NCBI GenBank assembly: GCA_018396415.1
Contig: JAGTRE010000002.1
Location: 32,824-96,823 of the forward strand
Source: Candidatus Bathyarchaeota archaeon
Lineage (GTDB): Archaea > Thermoproteota > Bathyarchaeia > RBG-16-48-13 > JAGTRE01
Length of the DNA: 64,000 nucleotides
Direction: 5' to 3'
Both the position numbers and the translations under genes were made by a program. Positions 36,625 to 45,070 of this stretch are shown here, piece after piece. The notes under the pieces were generated by a model. It was not told where the DNA came from, did not search any database, and worked only from the letters and a program-made list of their open reading frames with translations. Positions within the stretch are counted from its first letter, which is position 1. Each line of letters opens with the position of its first letter.

Positions 36625-37134
36625 TCAGCTCTTTATTTTTTCTCCAAGCTTATAGAACTCGTTACCTGAGTAGTGTAAAATTGGTTTAAATCCTCTTTCA
36701 CTTATGTGCTCTTCTAACACTTTACCAACGACTAGGTAATGGTCTCCAAAGCCTTTTAGGAGCTCAACTTTGCATTCCAGTTGGGCTGGACACTTTTTTA
36801 TCCGAGGCGGACGAACCTTCACGCTTTTAACAGTTTCGAGCCCAGCAAAGTCAAACTTGTCCACATCTTTTCCAGATTTCGTCCCACAAACCCATATTTC
36901 ATTAAGCATATCCTCAGTAGGCACGTTCACAACAAACTCATCAACTTCCTTCAGATTGCTGAAGGTATACCTTGTCGGAGCCACGGAAAAAGCCACATAT
37001 TTCGGCTCAAAACTTATGGGCATCAAAAAGGAGAAAGCTGCAACGTTTGGCCTCCCATTTTTATTGCATGTGGTTATTAGAACTGTAGGTCTAGGGTAAA
37101 TAATTCTGCTGATCCTCGCAGACACTTCTACCAC
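36625..37134 (-). CDS. flavin reductase-like FMN-binding protein
   Basis: A 169-residue split-barrel flavoprotein. The FMN-binding pattern is visible: YPRPTVLITTC at the start, NVAAFSFLMPISFEPKYVAFSVAP, then FSNLKEVDEFVVNVP and KCPAQLECKV. Family members bind FMN and act as flavin reductases or flavoredoxins. The partner is unknown. Confidence 0.88.
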   Translation of the reverse strand: MVEVSARISRIIYPRPTVLITTCNKNGRPNVAAFSFLMPISFEPKYVAFSVAPTRYTFSNLKEVDEFVVNVPTEDMLNEIWVCGTKSGKDVDKFDFAGLETVKSVKVRPPRIKKCPAQLECKVELLKGFGDHYLVVGKVLEEHISERGFKPILHYSGNEFYKLGEKIKS

Positions 37135-37289
37135 CTTAAGCGTACGTTCATTGCTAAAACTTTCCTCAAACGAGCTTGACAGTTTACAATATTAAAATAT
37201 TAGAGCAACTATTCAGAATCAGCTTGGCCAACTCTCGATCGCATCACTTTAGCGTTATCTCTGTATATACACGACCATTATTGGCTGGC

Positions 37290-37775
37290 CTAAATGACAT
37301 GACTTAAAAGGCGGTCAATGGAGTCATCTACAGAGAGTTGCGTGAAGTCCTTGATGAAAACTGCGTAGTACTCGCGACCATTTTTGGTGATTTTCTTCTC
37401 TCCGATCTCAAGGATTTTTGATACCGGTATCCAATACCATGTCTGGAAGTGTACCATCTCATGTGAGATGGCATACCAAACGTGGAGATTGAACAGTCTT
37501 TGAAGCCGCGAGTATTGAATAACTTCTTGAATATCCATGAAGAACTGATCATATTTCTCAGCAGGTCTCTTGTATGCGGCATCGACCAAGAAGAACCCCA
37601 TATGAGGAATAAGAACCATAAAATCCGGACGCTTTGTGAAGTACTTCTTCAGAGCAGGAGAAAAGGAGTCGATGTCTTGTTGGATGTACCAGTGCGGGAT
37701 CTGATGCTGATCTAACCACTCCTTGAAATGCCGTTCCACTGATTCACCCAAGCCAATAGGATTAGCCAAATACAA
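37290..37775 (-). CDS. PD-(D/E)XK-like protein of unknown function
   Basis: A 161-residue protein. The pattern RPDFMVLIPHMGFFLVDAAYK (about 49-69) resembles the PD-(D/E)XK nuclease core: an Asp, hydrophobic strand, Asp and Lys two residues further on. The acidic x-Lys position reads DAAYK rather than D/E-x-K, so nuclease activity may be lost. HVWYAISHEM follows. It is a single gene with its own upstream region. Confidence 0.6.
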   Translation of the reverse strand: MYLANPIGLGESVERHFKEWLDQHQIPHWYIQQDIDSFSPALKKYFTKRPDFMVLIPHMGFFLVDAAYKRPAEKYDQFFMDIQEVIQYSRLQRLFNLHVWYAISHEMVHFQTWYWIPVSKILEIGEKKITKNGREYYAVFIKDFTQLSVDDSIDRLLSHVI

Positions 37776-37911
37776 ACACCTGTAAACGGTTGGCTAGGGA
37801 TGTGTATTTAAATGTGGTGCTAGCTGAAATCATTGGACTAAGAAAATTTCATTAGTAATTATTGACCACTTATGGTTAGAGTAGAGAAAAGGTTAAGGTT
37901 CGTTTAAACCT

Positions 37912-38871
37912 ATGCTATCTACAGACACCGGAAGTCTTCCTTTTGTTGGAGATAAAAAAAAGTTTACTGAAGGAGCAGAAATAGTTGAGCAAAACCTATT
38001 TTCGCCTAGAGTAGAAAATGATGCGCTGAAATATTTTGAAGAAACTGTTTATCAAGGCTTTATGAGGAAACTAGAGTGCGGCATCGACGTCCCATGTTTT
38101 CCTCAATACCGAAGCATGCTCGACCAATTCATTAACCTTTATGAAAAAATATCCTCTTTTGATGAAAACAAAAATAAAACAGCACCATTCTTATTAGATC
38201 CAAGCCTCCCAATCATAGCTGAACTAAGTGCATTGGTTAAATACTCTGGAATTATTTCTGAAAAAATTGGTCGCACCATAGACATGAAAGTTTGCATAAC
38301 TGGCTACATAACCGCTGGCAGATTGAGAGATGCAGCTTATTATGGATTTCTTATGAATTTAATTGACCGAAGTATTTTGAGGACGAAGCACCTAAGAACC
38401 AGGATAATTACAATAGACGAACCAGTTTACGATGGCGTGAAGATTGGCATAGAAGATTACGAGAATATACTTTACATAGCGAAATCAAGAAACGTGGAAA
38501 CTAGCTTACATACCCATTGTGACTCGAAAAAAGGTATTTTAGAACTTAAAAACCTCGACATCATAGAAATTCACGCGGATTCCATCGATAAAGAAACGTT
38601 TGACATAACAAGAAAGGATTTGGAAACTTATGATAAAAAGTTGCAGATAGGAATAGGTAAAACTAGTCCAGTAAATGTTGTTGAATCAGTGGATACCATG
38701 AAGAGAAGAGGGAGAAAAGCTGTTTCAATCTTTGGCGTAGAAAACATACCATATTTTTCACTTGAATGCGGCATGAGTACCTGGGATTATGATGAAGCTT
38801 TAATGAATCTGCGCAACCTGAGTAGAGCTACGAGGGAAATGAACGAAGAGTTAAAGATGGTGGTAAGTTGA
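37912..38871 (+). CDS. MetE-like (cobalamin-independent methionine synthase) protein
   Basis: A 319-residue protein matching the catalytic barrel of archaeal MetE-like methionine synthases (UROD/MetE fold). The start STDTGSLPFVGD and the zinc-ligand segments LHTHCDS (His/Cys) and SLECGMSTWDYDEA (Cys) are visible. The N-terminal half of bacterial MetE is missing, as usual in archaea. The methyl donor is probably a pterin or corrinoid protein. It overlaps thyX by four bases, coupling two one-carbon enzymes. Confidence 0.8.
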   Translation: MLSTDTGSLPFVGDKKKFTEGAEIVEQNLFSPRVENDALKYFEETVYQGFMRKLECGIDVPCFPQYRSMLDQFINLYEKISSFDENKNKTAPFLLDPSLPIIAELSALVKYSGIISEKIGRTIDMKVCITGYITAGRLRDAAYYGFLMNLIDRSILRTKHLRTRIITIDEPVYDGVKIGIEDYENILYIAKSRNVETSLHTHCDSKKGILELKNLDIIEIHADSIDKETFDITRKDLETYDKKLQIGIGKTSPVNVVESVDTMKRRGRKAVSIFGVENIPYFSLECGMSTWDYDEALMNLRNLSRATREMNEELKMVVS

Positions 38872-39446
38872 AGGTTGAACTTGTGAGGTATACATCTAAC
38901 CCTAAACAACTTATCAAGGATGCAGTAAGCATAACGACGATGGTTGAAGCTCATGATAAGATTGTTAAGCGACTGATAAAGGCTGGAGCTGAATCTCCAC
39001 TGGAGCATGTTGTTTTCACCTTCAAAGTTTCCGAGGTGAGTCGTGCTTTAACGCATCAGCTGGTGCGCCATAGAATAGCAAGTTACACTCAGGAATCCCA
39101 GCGGTATGTCAAGTATGATGGGGGCTTTGGATACGTTATACCTCCGGAAATACAGCAAAACCAAGAACTCCTAGATCTATTCAAAAACCATATGGCTGAG
39201 TGTTCACGAGTGTATGGCTTGCTCAGGGCAGCTGGAATCACCCCAGAAGATGCCCGTTTTGTCCTTCCTAGCGCCAGTCATACGACAATCTATATTACTA
39301 TGAACGTTAGAAGTCTGAGGAATTTCTTCAAAGTTCGTCTCCATCCCTCGGCCCAATGGGAAATCAGAAAACTCGCCCATAAGATGCTAAAACTCTGCAA
39401 AGAAATCTTACCAGATGCATTTTATGACATAACCGAAGAAGAATAA
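38868..39446 (+). CDS. thyX: flavin-dependent thymidylate synthase
   Basis: ThyX makes dTMP from dUMP with methylene-folate-type cofactor and FAD/NADPH. The 192-residue protein contains the ThyX signature RHRIASYTQES (RHRxxSxxxxS) at about 65-75, and the nucleotide-binding end LHPSAQWEIR. The TTG start at 38868 overlaps the stop of the MetE-like gene. ThyA is not seen in the window. Confidence 0.93.
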   Translation: MKVELVRYTSNPKQLIKDAVSITTMVEAHDKIVKRLIKAGAESPLEHVVFTFKVSEVSRALTHQLVRHRIASYTQESQRYVKYDGGFGYVIPPEIQQNQELLDLFKNHMAECSRVYGLLRAAGITPEDARFVLPSASHTTIYITMNVRSLRNFFKVRLHPSAQWEIRKLAHKMLKLCKEILPDAFYDITEEE

Positions 39447-39557
39447 TTGTAGGTTATATACCCCTCAGGTATGGTACATGTTTTCCGCGTAGATAGATGT
39501 TACGTGTAAGATACGTATTTAAGTTAGTAGCCACGATTGACCCTAAATTGAGTGTTG

Positions 39558-39623
39558 TCAGCATTTTGTTACTCCGATTGGGACCAACCGAGCAACTTTT
39601 GCAGCTGTACCAACCTACTTACT
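39558..39623 (-). pseudogene. rtcB 3'-end remnant 1
   Basis: On the minus strand a short frame ends VGTAAKVARLVPIGVTKC then stop, matching the last residues of the intact RtcB (VGIAMKVARLVPIGVTKG) in 15 of 18 positions. Upstream, SK-stop takes the place of SHQ. It encodes no complete gene and lies in the 205-bp gap after thyX. Confidence 0.85.
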
Positions 39624-39668
39624 CGATGCCAACGCTTTTAAAAACACAAATTGTCAAGCAAACCAGGT

Positions 39669-40234
39669 ATGTCGGCAAATGAAAGTGGCAAGGTTCTTTC
39701 TTGCCCTAGATGTAAGAGAGATTTATCTACCTCCCCACGCGATATAATTGTCTGGCCCTATTGTGGCGCTTTTCTGAAAGGAGCAAAGCAAATTACTCCA
39801 CAGAAAAAATGGAAAAAATTGATATACAGTGGGCTCTCATTCATCTTTTTCCTTATACCGCTGTTGGCGTTGTTTCTGCTTCCAGTTGCCCTTATACTCT
39901 TAGCATTGGGTCTAAGGCGATACAAAGCATACAGCAAGCCTGCTAGTGCTCCCTTTGATAAAGCCTATCCACCTCCTTTGGAAAAAGAAATAGTTAAACT
40001 TCCAGAGACTGAGCGTTATATCCGCAAGGCTCTAGGAACTTCAATTTTCTTATTTACTATCCTCGCCTTTCTCAGTACCCCTATAGTGATTTTTTCCCCA
40101 TCCCTTTAGCAATTAGTATAGCTTTCAGTGTCTATTTATTACGAAATAAAGGATACTGTACCAAATTAGATATTTTTGGGTCAGAGGGAGCTGATCCTTA
40201 TACACAGGCATTTCTGTTTCTTTCCGTGAGTTGA
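39669..40234 (+). pseudogene. zinc-ribbon membrane protein with frameshift
   Basis: The uninterrupted frame (to 40109) has a zinc-ribbon-like CPRCKRD with YCGAF and two hydrophobic segments. Adding one T to the T6 run at about 40,090-40,095 lets the reading continue as IFFPIPLAISIAFSVYLLRNKGYC, completing a membrane segment, to a TGA at 40232-40234. The gene is therefore probably frameshifted by a homopolymer deletion, or this is a sequencing error. ATG 39669 is preferred over TTG 39651. Confidence 0.6.
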
Positions 40235-40326
40235 GAACAATATGCGACCACAAGACTAGGAGCGACAAAGGGATCTAGAGGATCATACTCAAGCTCGTAC
40301 TTTTTACCCTCAATCTTAACGATCAT
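40198..40326 (-). CDS. possible small protein (42 residues)
   Basis: A short frame beginning at ATG 40326 gives MIVKIEGKKYELEYDPLDP and ends RNRNACV. It has a plausible beta-rich composition and GGTGTTGGGGT upstream, but no recognisable family. It overlaps the extended tail of the opposite-strand zinc-ribbon gene. Confidence 0.3.
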   Translation of the reverse strand: MIVKIEGKKYELEYDPLDPFVAPSLVVAYCSQLTERNRNACV

Positions 40327-40389
40327 ACCCCAACACCATACTTGAGTATTAATTCTTGCTGCTTGTCGCCCATACATTAGACAGCTTCT

Positions 40390-40460
40390 ATGGTTTTTCA
40401 GAAGTATCTTCTGGTTTTTCCGGAAAAACCAGAAGATAACTTTGGAACCCACCTATAATT
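40390..40460. repeat. palindromic repeat family, copy A
   Basis: It contains a perfect 17-bp inverted repeat without spacer (40405-40421 and 40422-40438). The left end (40390-40414) matches 23 of 25 positions of copy D, and the right end (to TATAATTA) is similar to copy B. It lies inside the small frame downstream of vapC. Confidence 0.85.
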
Positions 40461-40571
40461 AATTGCCAAACGAAGCCTGGAAGGAATTGATTTACTTAGC
40501 TGGCTTAACACCCACTTATACACTCGATCAGCGTGTTTTACAGCTTGCTCAGCATCACTTCGAGTAGACAT
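40398..40571 (-). pseudogene. small frame after vapC, cut off in repeat A
   Basis: Starting at ATG 40571, 10 bp after the vapC stop, the frame reads MSTRSDAEQAVKHADRVYKW and ends within the palindrome after 57 residues. The first 45 residues look like a helical (HEPN-like) protein beginning; the last 12 are encoded by the palindrome. It is best explained as a gene truncated by insertion of the repeat. Confidence 0.45.
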
Positions 40572-40576
40572 GGTTA

Positions 40577-40691
40577 TTTTTCAATGGTTATTTTGAGCTA
40601 GTTTGCTTTCAAGGTCTGTGTAGGTTATCGTCTTCACGAATTTGCTTGCTGCTTTCAATAGCTTTTCGTCTTCTGTTACTAGGATAGCTTC
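40577..40691. repeat. 115-bp direct repeat, original copy (vapC 3' end)
   Basis: Identical over 115 bp to 51663-51777 in the same orientation. Here it is the natural 3' end of the intact vapC gene. Confidence 0.9.
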
Positions 40692-41024
40692 GGTGCTCTC
40701 GGCGGCTACGATATAGGAAGTGTCGTAAAATGTTAGTTGTTCTTTGTGGGCTCTTTTGAGTGTGTGGGAAAAATCTAGCTTAGTGAAATTTACTGATTGA
40801 ATCACGCTTCTCATGGCTAAGTCTTTAAGCGTGATGGCAACATCACCAGCGTCTTCTAGGGATATGGACTTCAATAATGTTGCAAGCTTCCATAGGCTGT
40901 TACAGGCTTCATATATCGCGAGGTCTGTTGTAACTAAATTTTCGCGTGATGCCTCAACTATTAACCGTTTGCCTCGCCTAGTAACTAGTGGTAGGAGTGC
41001 TGATGCGTCCAGAAGATACTTCAC
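40581..41024 (-). CDS. vapC: VapC-type PIN-domain toxin
   Basis: A 147-residue PIN-domain ribonuclease. It has the acidic residues of the family: YLLDASALLP (Asp near residue 5), YEACNSLWKL (Glu), YDTSYIVAAES (Asp) and VTEDEKLL (Asp). The GTG start (41022-41024) overlaps the antitoxin stop in GTGA. Its last 115 bp have been copied to 51.66 kb. A small truncated frame follows. Confidence 0.9.
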   Translation of the reverse strand: MKYLLDASALLPLVTRRGKRLIVEASRENLVTTDLAIYEACNSLWKLATLLKSISLEDAGDVAITLKDLAMRSVIQSVNFTKLDFSHTLKRAHKEQLTFYDTSYIVAAESTEAILVTEDEKLLKAASKFVKTITYTDLESKLAQNNH

Positions 41025-41245
41025 CGTATTTCCCTGTCCTCGCGCACAAGCTTGGCTATCATTTTTGGATCTATTTTACTGCCTAAGCGTTCTCTTAACA
41101 ACTCGAGTCTTTCCGCAAGTTCCCTCAATTCTAGCTCTATAAGATACTTCTCAAGCAATTTTCTCACCGTTTCACTGACGTTAACATTGTATTTTTCCAG
41201 CTTTTCCTTGACTTCCCTCGCAACCCTAATGGTTATGACACTCAT
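41021..41245 (-). CDS. vapB: VapB-type antitoxin
   Basis: A 74-residue protein with an N-terminal ribbon-helix-helix-like part (SVITIRVAREVKEKLEKYNVNVSETVRKLL) and a charged C-terminal tail that would wrap the PIN toxin. ATG 41245 is preferred over GTG 41254. It overlaps vapC by four bases, the standard arrangement. Confidence 0.87.
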   Translation of the reverse strand: MSVITIRVAREVKEKLEKYNVNVSETVRKLLEKYLIELELRELAERLELLRERLGSKIDPKMIAKLVREDREIR

Positions 41246-41360
41246 CTGGAGCACCGTATTACATACTGTAATACAAGCCTATAAAGCTTATAATTGAAGC
41301 TAGGAATTTCCTCTGCCCCTCTATAATCATAAGTTAAAACGTTACTCTGGGCCATATAAT

Positions 41361-41528
41361 TCATTCACACGCCCTGCTTCGGAATTCGTTATCTCCCCAT
41401 TCATTTTTGCAGTCTAAGCAAAACCAAACATTGCGATCTTTGTCATAACCTATCCAGATAGACTTGCAATTTGGGCAGTGCTTCTGCCGTTCTCGCCTCT
41501 TCCTCCCAAAACATTTTATGCCACCCAA
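41361..41528 (-). CDS. small zinc-ribbon protein
   Basis: A 55-residue frame with two CxxC pairs, CPNCKS and CLDCKNEW, in a basic context (FGRKRRERQKH), giving a complete zinc ribbon of the kind found in archaeal transcription or RNA factors. The start TTG 41528 follows an in-frame stop closely and has only a distant GAGG, so the start is uncertain. No larger gene covers the region. Confidence 0.6.
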   Translation of the reverse strand: MGGIKCFGRKRRERQKHCPNCKSIWIGYDKDRNVWFCLDCKNEWGDNEFRSRACE

Positions 41529-41739
41529 ACATTACAAACACTTCCTCATCGTTCATTAAGAACCTTACATTCAACTACATCTCTAGACTTTAATGGACAT
41601 GCTCAAAACCAATACTCGCCTGAATTATCTTTACGTAACCGCTGAAAGCCAATTTTACTTGGCAATAAAAGGAAATTAAAAAGAACAACCAAGCTAATTC
41701 CGAATTGGTAACCTGCTTCTATAACCCCATTCACATTTT

Positions 41740-42222
41740 TTATATTTTAATTAAAGATTTTTCAAAGTCCTTAATGACAAATTTTTTACCTATTTGAATT
41801 ATCTTATGTCCTTCTTTTTCTAAAAGTTCCTTTTGCATCTCTATTCCACCAGGATATTTTGGGTTTATTTCTCCCCCTCCTTTTAACGTTCTCCAATAAG
41901 GAGTAATGTCCTTCTTCCCTTCAACTCTGGCTTCCTCTGCTGCATGGGCTGAGATCATAACAAAAATTCCAGTAGTTATTGGACAACCTATTGTAGCATT
42001 ATATTTTTTCGCAAGTTTTTCACGAATTTGATTTATCGTAATTAATTTACCTTTTGGAACGTTTTTCATAATTTCATCAACTTCTCTAGGAGCTGGGATA
42101 ACACATGTTCCGGTTCCCCATCTCTTGCTCATTTTGCCGGTAATTTTCACAACTTTCGGCAATCCTTTATCATCTGCTAGTTTTTCTTGCCAAGATTTAC
42201 GTCTATAAACCATGCTCTCCAA
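41740..42222 (-). CDS. MGMT/alkyltransferase-like protein
   Basis: A 160-residue protein resembling the MGMT-like or alkyltransferase-like (ATL) family: a segment with IPKGKLITINQIREKLA, then ATIGCPITTG in place of the PCHR active site, and PYWRTLKGGGEINPKYPGG with the C-terminal QKELLEKEGH. ATL proteins bind alkylated guanines and pass them to excision repair. The Cys in IGCPIT is in a different setting from MGMT's, so direct repair is doubtful. Confidence 0.75.
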   Translation of the reverse strand: MESMVYRRKSWQEKLADDKGLPKVVKITGKMSKRWGTGTCVIPAPREVDEIMKNVPKGKLITINQIREKLAKKYNATIGCPITTGIFVMISAHAAEEARVEGKKDITPYWRTLKGGGEINPKYPGGIEMQKELLEKEGHKIIQIGKKFVIKDFEKSLIKI

Positions 42223-42329
42223 CTCAGTTTTTTGTTATAGTCTATTGATTAAAATGTTAATATTTATTTGACATTCCTACACGCAAATCAACTTAAATAC
42301 TATGTTACCATTTTGTTAAGCGAGGTTGC

Positions 42330-42971
42330 ATGGCTATGCCGTATTGTACTAAATGTGGAGCTGAACTTCCAAGTGATGCAACGTTTTGTCCTAAGTGTGG
42401 GGTCCCTGTTACTCCGCCAACTCCAGCCCCAGCAGCCGCACCGCCGCCTAAAACCCCATTTACCGGTAGGATGATCCGGGCGATGAAACTTGATTCTGCT
42501 CTATACGAAGAGGTGGAGATCGATCCTGTGGCAAGTAGGCAAGTGTTCATGGTAATCGTACTAACAAGCATTTGCAGTAGCATTGGCTCAGGGCTCTTAG
42601 CTGTGCTAACAGGCGAACAACTTAGTGGAGTTCTCACAGGCTTCATTGGAGGCTTTATCGTAACCATTATTGGCTTAATCATCTGGTCTTACTTGGTCTA
42701 TATAATTGGAACCAAACTTTTCGGAGGAAAGGCAACTCCCCAAGAAACGTGGCGCTGTGCTGGTTTCGCCTATTCACCAGGCGTAATAAGCATCATTCCA
42801 GGAATCGGTGCCGTAATTGCAGCTATCTGGATAATCGTTGCCCAAATCGTAGCTGCGAGGCAAGCCCTTGACATCACCACCGGAAAATCCGTCGCCACCT
42901 GCATAATCAGCTTTATTCCCTACGCAATTCTATATTCAATCGTAGCCGCAGCAATTGCGATATTGATCTAA
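42330..42971 (+). CDS. zinc-ribbon YIP1-family membrane protein
   Basis: The 213-residue protein begins with a zinc ribbon (CTKCGAELP...CPKCGVP), then a Pro/Ala linker and five or so membrane segments of the YIP1/DUF1282 type (GGKATPQETWRCAGFAYSPG). Archaeal members are of unknown function. The codon ATG at 42336 is an alternative start. A divergent AT-rich region separates it from the ATL gene. Confidence 0.8.
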   Translation: MAMPYCTKCGAELPSDATFCPKCGVPVTPPTPAPAAAPPPKTPFTGRMIRAMKLDSALYEEVEIDPVASRQVFMVIVLTSICSSIGSGLLAVLTGEQLSGVLTGFIGGFIVTIIGLIIWSYLVYIIGTKLFGGKATPQETWRCAGFAYSPGVISIIPGIGAVIAAIWIIVAQIVAARQALDITTGKSVATCIISFIPYAILYSIVAAAIAILI

Positions 42972-43286
42972 AATTCTATTTATTTTTTAATTACAAAAGA
43001 TTGACTTATTGTCATATATTTTTCTGATACTTCAGTAGTAATGCCAACTCTAAAATCACTTATTGCCACACTATTGATGCTGTTGACGATAATTTTCTAA
43101 ATTTCAAACATTAAAGTTTGTTTCCCAGTGGTCAACTAACATTATTGTTCATTAATAATTTTAAGAAAAAAATATTATTTACTAAAAATTTTAAATAAAT
43201 CTTCTATGTAGTGTATATATGACATAAAAAATTCAAGGAATTTTATTAAATATTTAAAGCCATGTTCCATAGTGGAGGAAAAGGAA
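42972..43286. other. AT-rich promoter region of the nitrilase gene
   Basis: A 315-bp very AT-rich stretch with a TATA-like GTGTATATATG (about 43,211-43,221); no gene is visible. Confidence 0.5.
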
Positions 43287-44291
43287 ATGGTCGCTATACC
43301 TAATTACACAGCCTGTTGTATACAAACCGCTACCGTTAACGCTACCAATAAGGCGACAGTAAAGAAAAACCTCGACAGGGCATTGGACCTTGCTTTCTTT
43401 GCAACTCTCTATGGTGACTACGGCGAACCTGTCAAACTCCTAGTTTACCCTGAGTTCTTTATCCACGGTGTTCCTTTCGTAAAATCTCCACAAGAATACA
43501 TAGACGCTGGCATTTTCTGCACAATTCCGGGTGAGGAGACCGACCTCATAACCAGTAAGGCGAAAGAGCTCAATGTCTATATTGTAGCGGGAAGTCTTTT
43601 GGAATATGATCCAGAATGGCCTAAGCACGTCTTCAACACGGCGTGTATTATTGGTCCTAACGGGATCTTGACCAAATACCGTAAAGTCAATCCGTGGCTT
43701 CCATTGGAAATGTTCCAAAGTCCCCACTCCTTAGAGGGCTACAAAGGAGAGTTATTCCCTGTAGCCGACACGCCAATTGGAAAAATTGGCGTAGCAATAT
43801 GCTATGATTGGCTTTTCCCTGAAGTCCTAAGGGAGTTAGCTACGAAGGGCGCTGAAATCCTAGCGAAAGTTTCGGCCTACATGGATCCCTGGGGCGCCAA
43901 CGAACCAACGCCGTGGTGGGACGTTATTAACAGAGCTAGGGCAATAGAGAATGTTGCATATGTGGTTGCTGCAAACGTTGGCTCTTCTTTAGCTGACTTT
44001 GCGCCGTTCTCTTGGCCTGGTCATAGCCAAATTATAGACTACCATGGCAGGAGGATAGCCATGGCCCCAGGCTCCGGAGAAGCCATAGTTTACGGTCCTA
44101 TAAATATTGAAGCTCTAAGAAACTTTAGAAAGACCGCTATTGGACATAACATGCTAGCACATCTTCGCAGTGAGGCGTACACATACCTCCAGAAGTCTTA
44201 CTACCCACCAGGCACTTTAACGAACGTCGAAACAACGCAAGCGGTGCTCAGAGAGGTAGTCAAAAACACGATAAAGGCTGTATATGGCTAA
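43287..44291 (+). CDS. nitrilase-superfamily amidohydrolase
   Basis: A C-N hydrolase of 335 residues with the Glu-Lys-Cys triad: YPEFFIHG (Glu), TKYRKVNPW (Lys) and GVAICYDWLFPE (Cys). The RAIENVAYVVAANVG segment also fits aliphatic amidase/nitrilase proteins. ATG 43287 lies at good distance behind GGAGGAAAAGG, so it is chosen over GTG 43272. It releases ammonia from an amide or nitrile; the substrate is unknown. Confidence 0.9.
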   Translation: MVAIPNYTACCIQTATVNATNKATVKKNLDRALDLAFFATLYGDYGEPVKLLVYPEFFIHGVPFVKSPQEYIDAGIFCTIPGEETDLITSKAKELNVYIVAGSLLEYDPEWPKHVFNTACIIGPNGILTKYRKVNPWLPLEMFQSPHSLEGYKGELFPVADTPIGKIGVAICYDWLFPEVLRELATKGAEILAKVSAYMDPWGANEPTPWWDVINRARAIENVAYVVAANVGSSLADFAPFSWPGHSQIIDYHGRRIAMAPGSGEAIVYGPINIEALRNFRKTAIGHNMLAHLRSEAYTYLQKSYYPPGTLTNVETTQAVLREVVKNTIKAVYG

Positions 44292-44341
44292 ATTTTACCT
44301 CTTTTTTTTAGGATGCGATGGATAGTAAAAACCGCTAATTT

Positions 44342-44389
44342 TTTATGTGATCCGACTGGCACCGACCGGGCAGCTTTCATTCAAAATCC
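44342..44389 (-). pseudogene. rtcB 3'-end remnant 2
   Basis: Minus-strand reading gives GF-stop-MKAARSVPVGSHK against GIAMKVARLVPIGVTK of the intact RtcB (9 of 16 positions). The DNA similarity also extends across the stop. It is short, so the match is weaker than at 39.6 kb, but it falls in the same strand and position pattern. Confidence 0.6.
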
Positions 44390-44490
44390 TTTTATTTCAT
44401 CGATCCTTTTACTTTTCCTCCCAACATGATTGTGCTTAGAGTTTTATATGCACGCAGTCGTAAGTTTCGAGATGGTTAAGGGTGAAAGCA

Positions 44491-44952
44491 TTGGCGAAAG
44501 TCATCGTTATTTATGAGTCAAAGTATGGTAACACCAAACTTGTAGCGGAAAAGATCATAGAAGGAATGAAGCGAGTTAAAGGAGTCGAAACAGTCCTTTG
44601 TGAGGTCAGAGAAGTTGACCTACACCAGATACCCAGTTATGATGCAATTTTGATTGGCTCCCCAAATCATATTGGTGGGCCGACTCGAAGCATCAAGAAG
44701 TTTATCGATAAGCTTGGGAAACTCAATTTAGATGAAAAATGGTTCGCCGTTTTTGATACATATCTCGGCAAAGACTTTGAAAAAGCGGTAAAAAAGATGG
44801 AAGATGAAATAAGCGAGAAGGCTCCGGGAATGAAAAAGATAGTTCCTGGATTATCGATAAGAGTTCAAGGGATAAAAGGCCCTATCGTGGAAGGAGAGCT
44901 TTCTAAATGCAACGAGTTCGGAGAGAAAATAGCAACTATACTTAAAACATAA
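44491..44952 (+). CDS. flavodoxin
   Basis: A 153-residue flavodoxin with the FMN phosphate loop YESKYGNTK near the start and SPNHIGGPTRS for the second FMN loop. Electron carrier for a redox partner, possibly related to the flavodiiron and rubredoxin system. GTG 44482 is the longest start; TTG 44491 with AAGGGTGA upstream is preferred because it starts directly before the first strand. Confidence 0.87.
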   Translation: MAKVIVIYESKYGNTKLVAEKIIEGMKRVKGVETVLCEVREVDLHQIPSYDAILIGSPNHIGGPTRSIKKFIDKLGKLNLDEKWFAVFDTYLGKDFEKAVKKMEDEISEKAPGMKKIVPGLSIRVQGIKGPIVEGELSKCNEFGEKIATILKT

Positions 44953-45070
44953 CAACTCGTTTTATCACGTCAATAGAAAATAAAAATAATTGGGATATCG
45001 ACCTGTCCCTAGGATTTTCCATATGGATGCCCAATATAAACTCAGTATGGAAGGGCTTGGGTCACCAGCT

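Noticed and set aside
40198..40452. 84-residue protein running through the palindrome
   Set aside because: The first half is encoded by the repeat; only the last 42 residues might be real.
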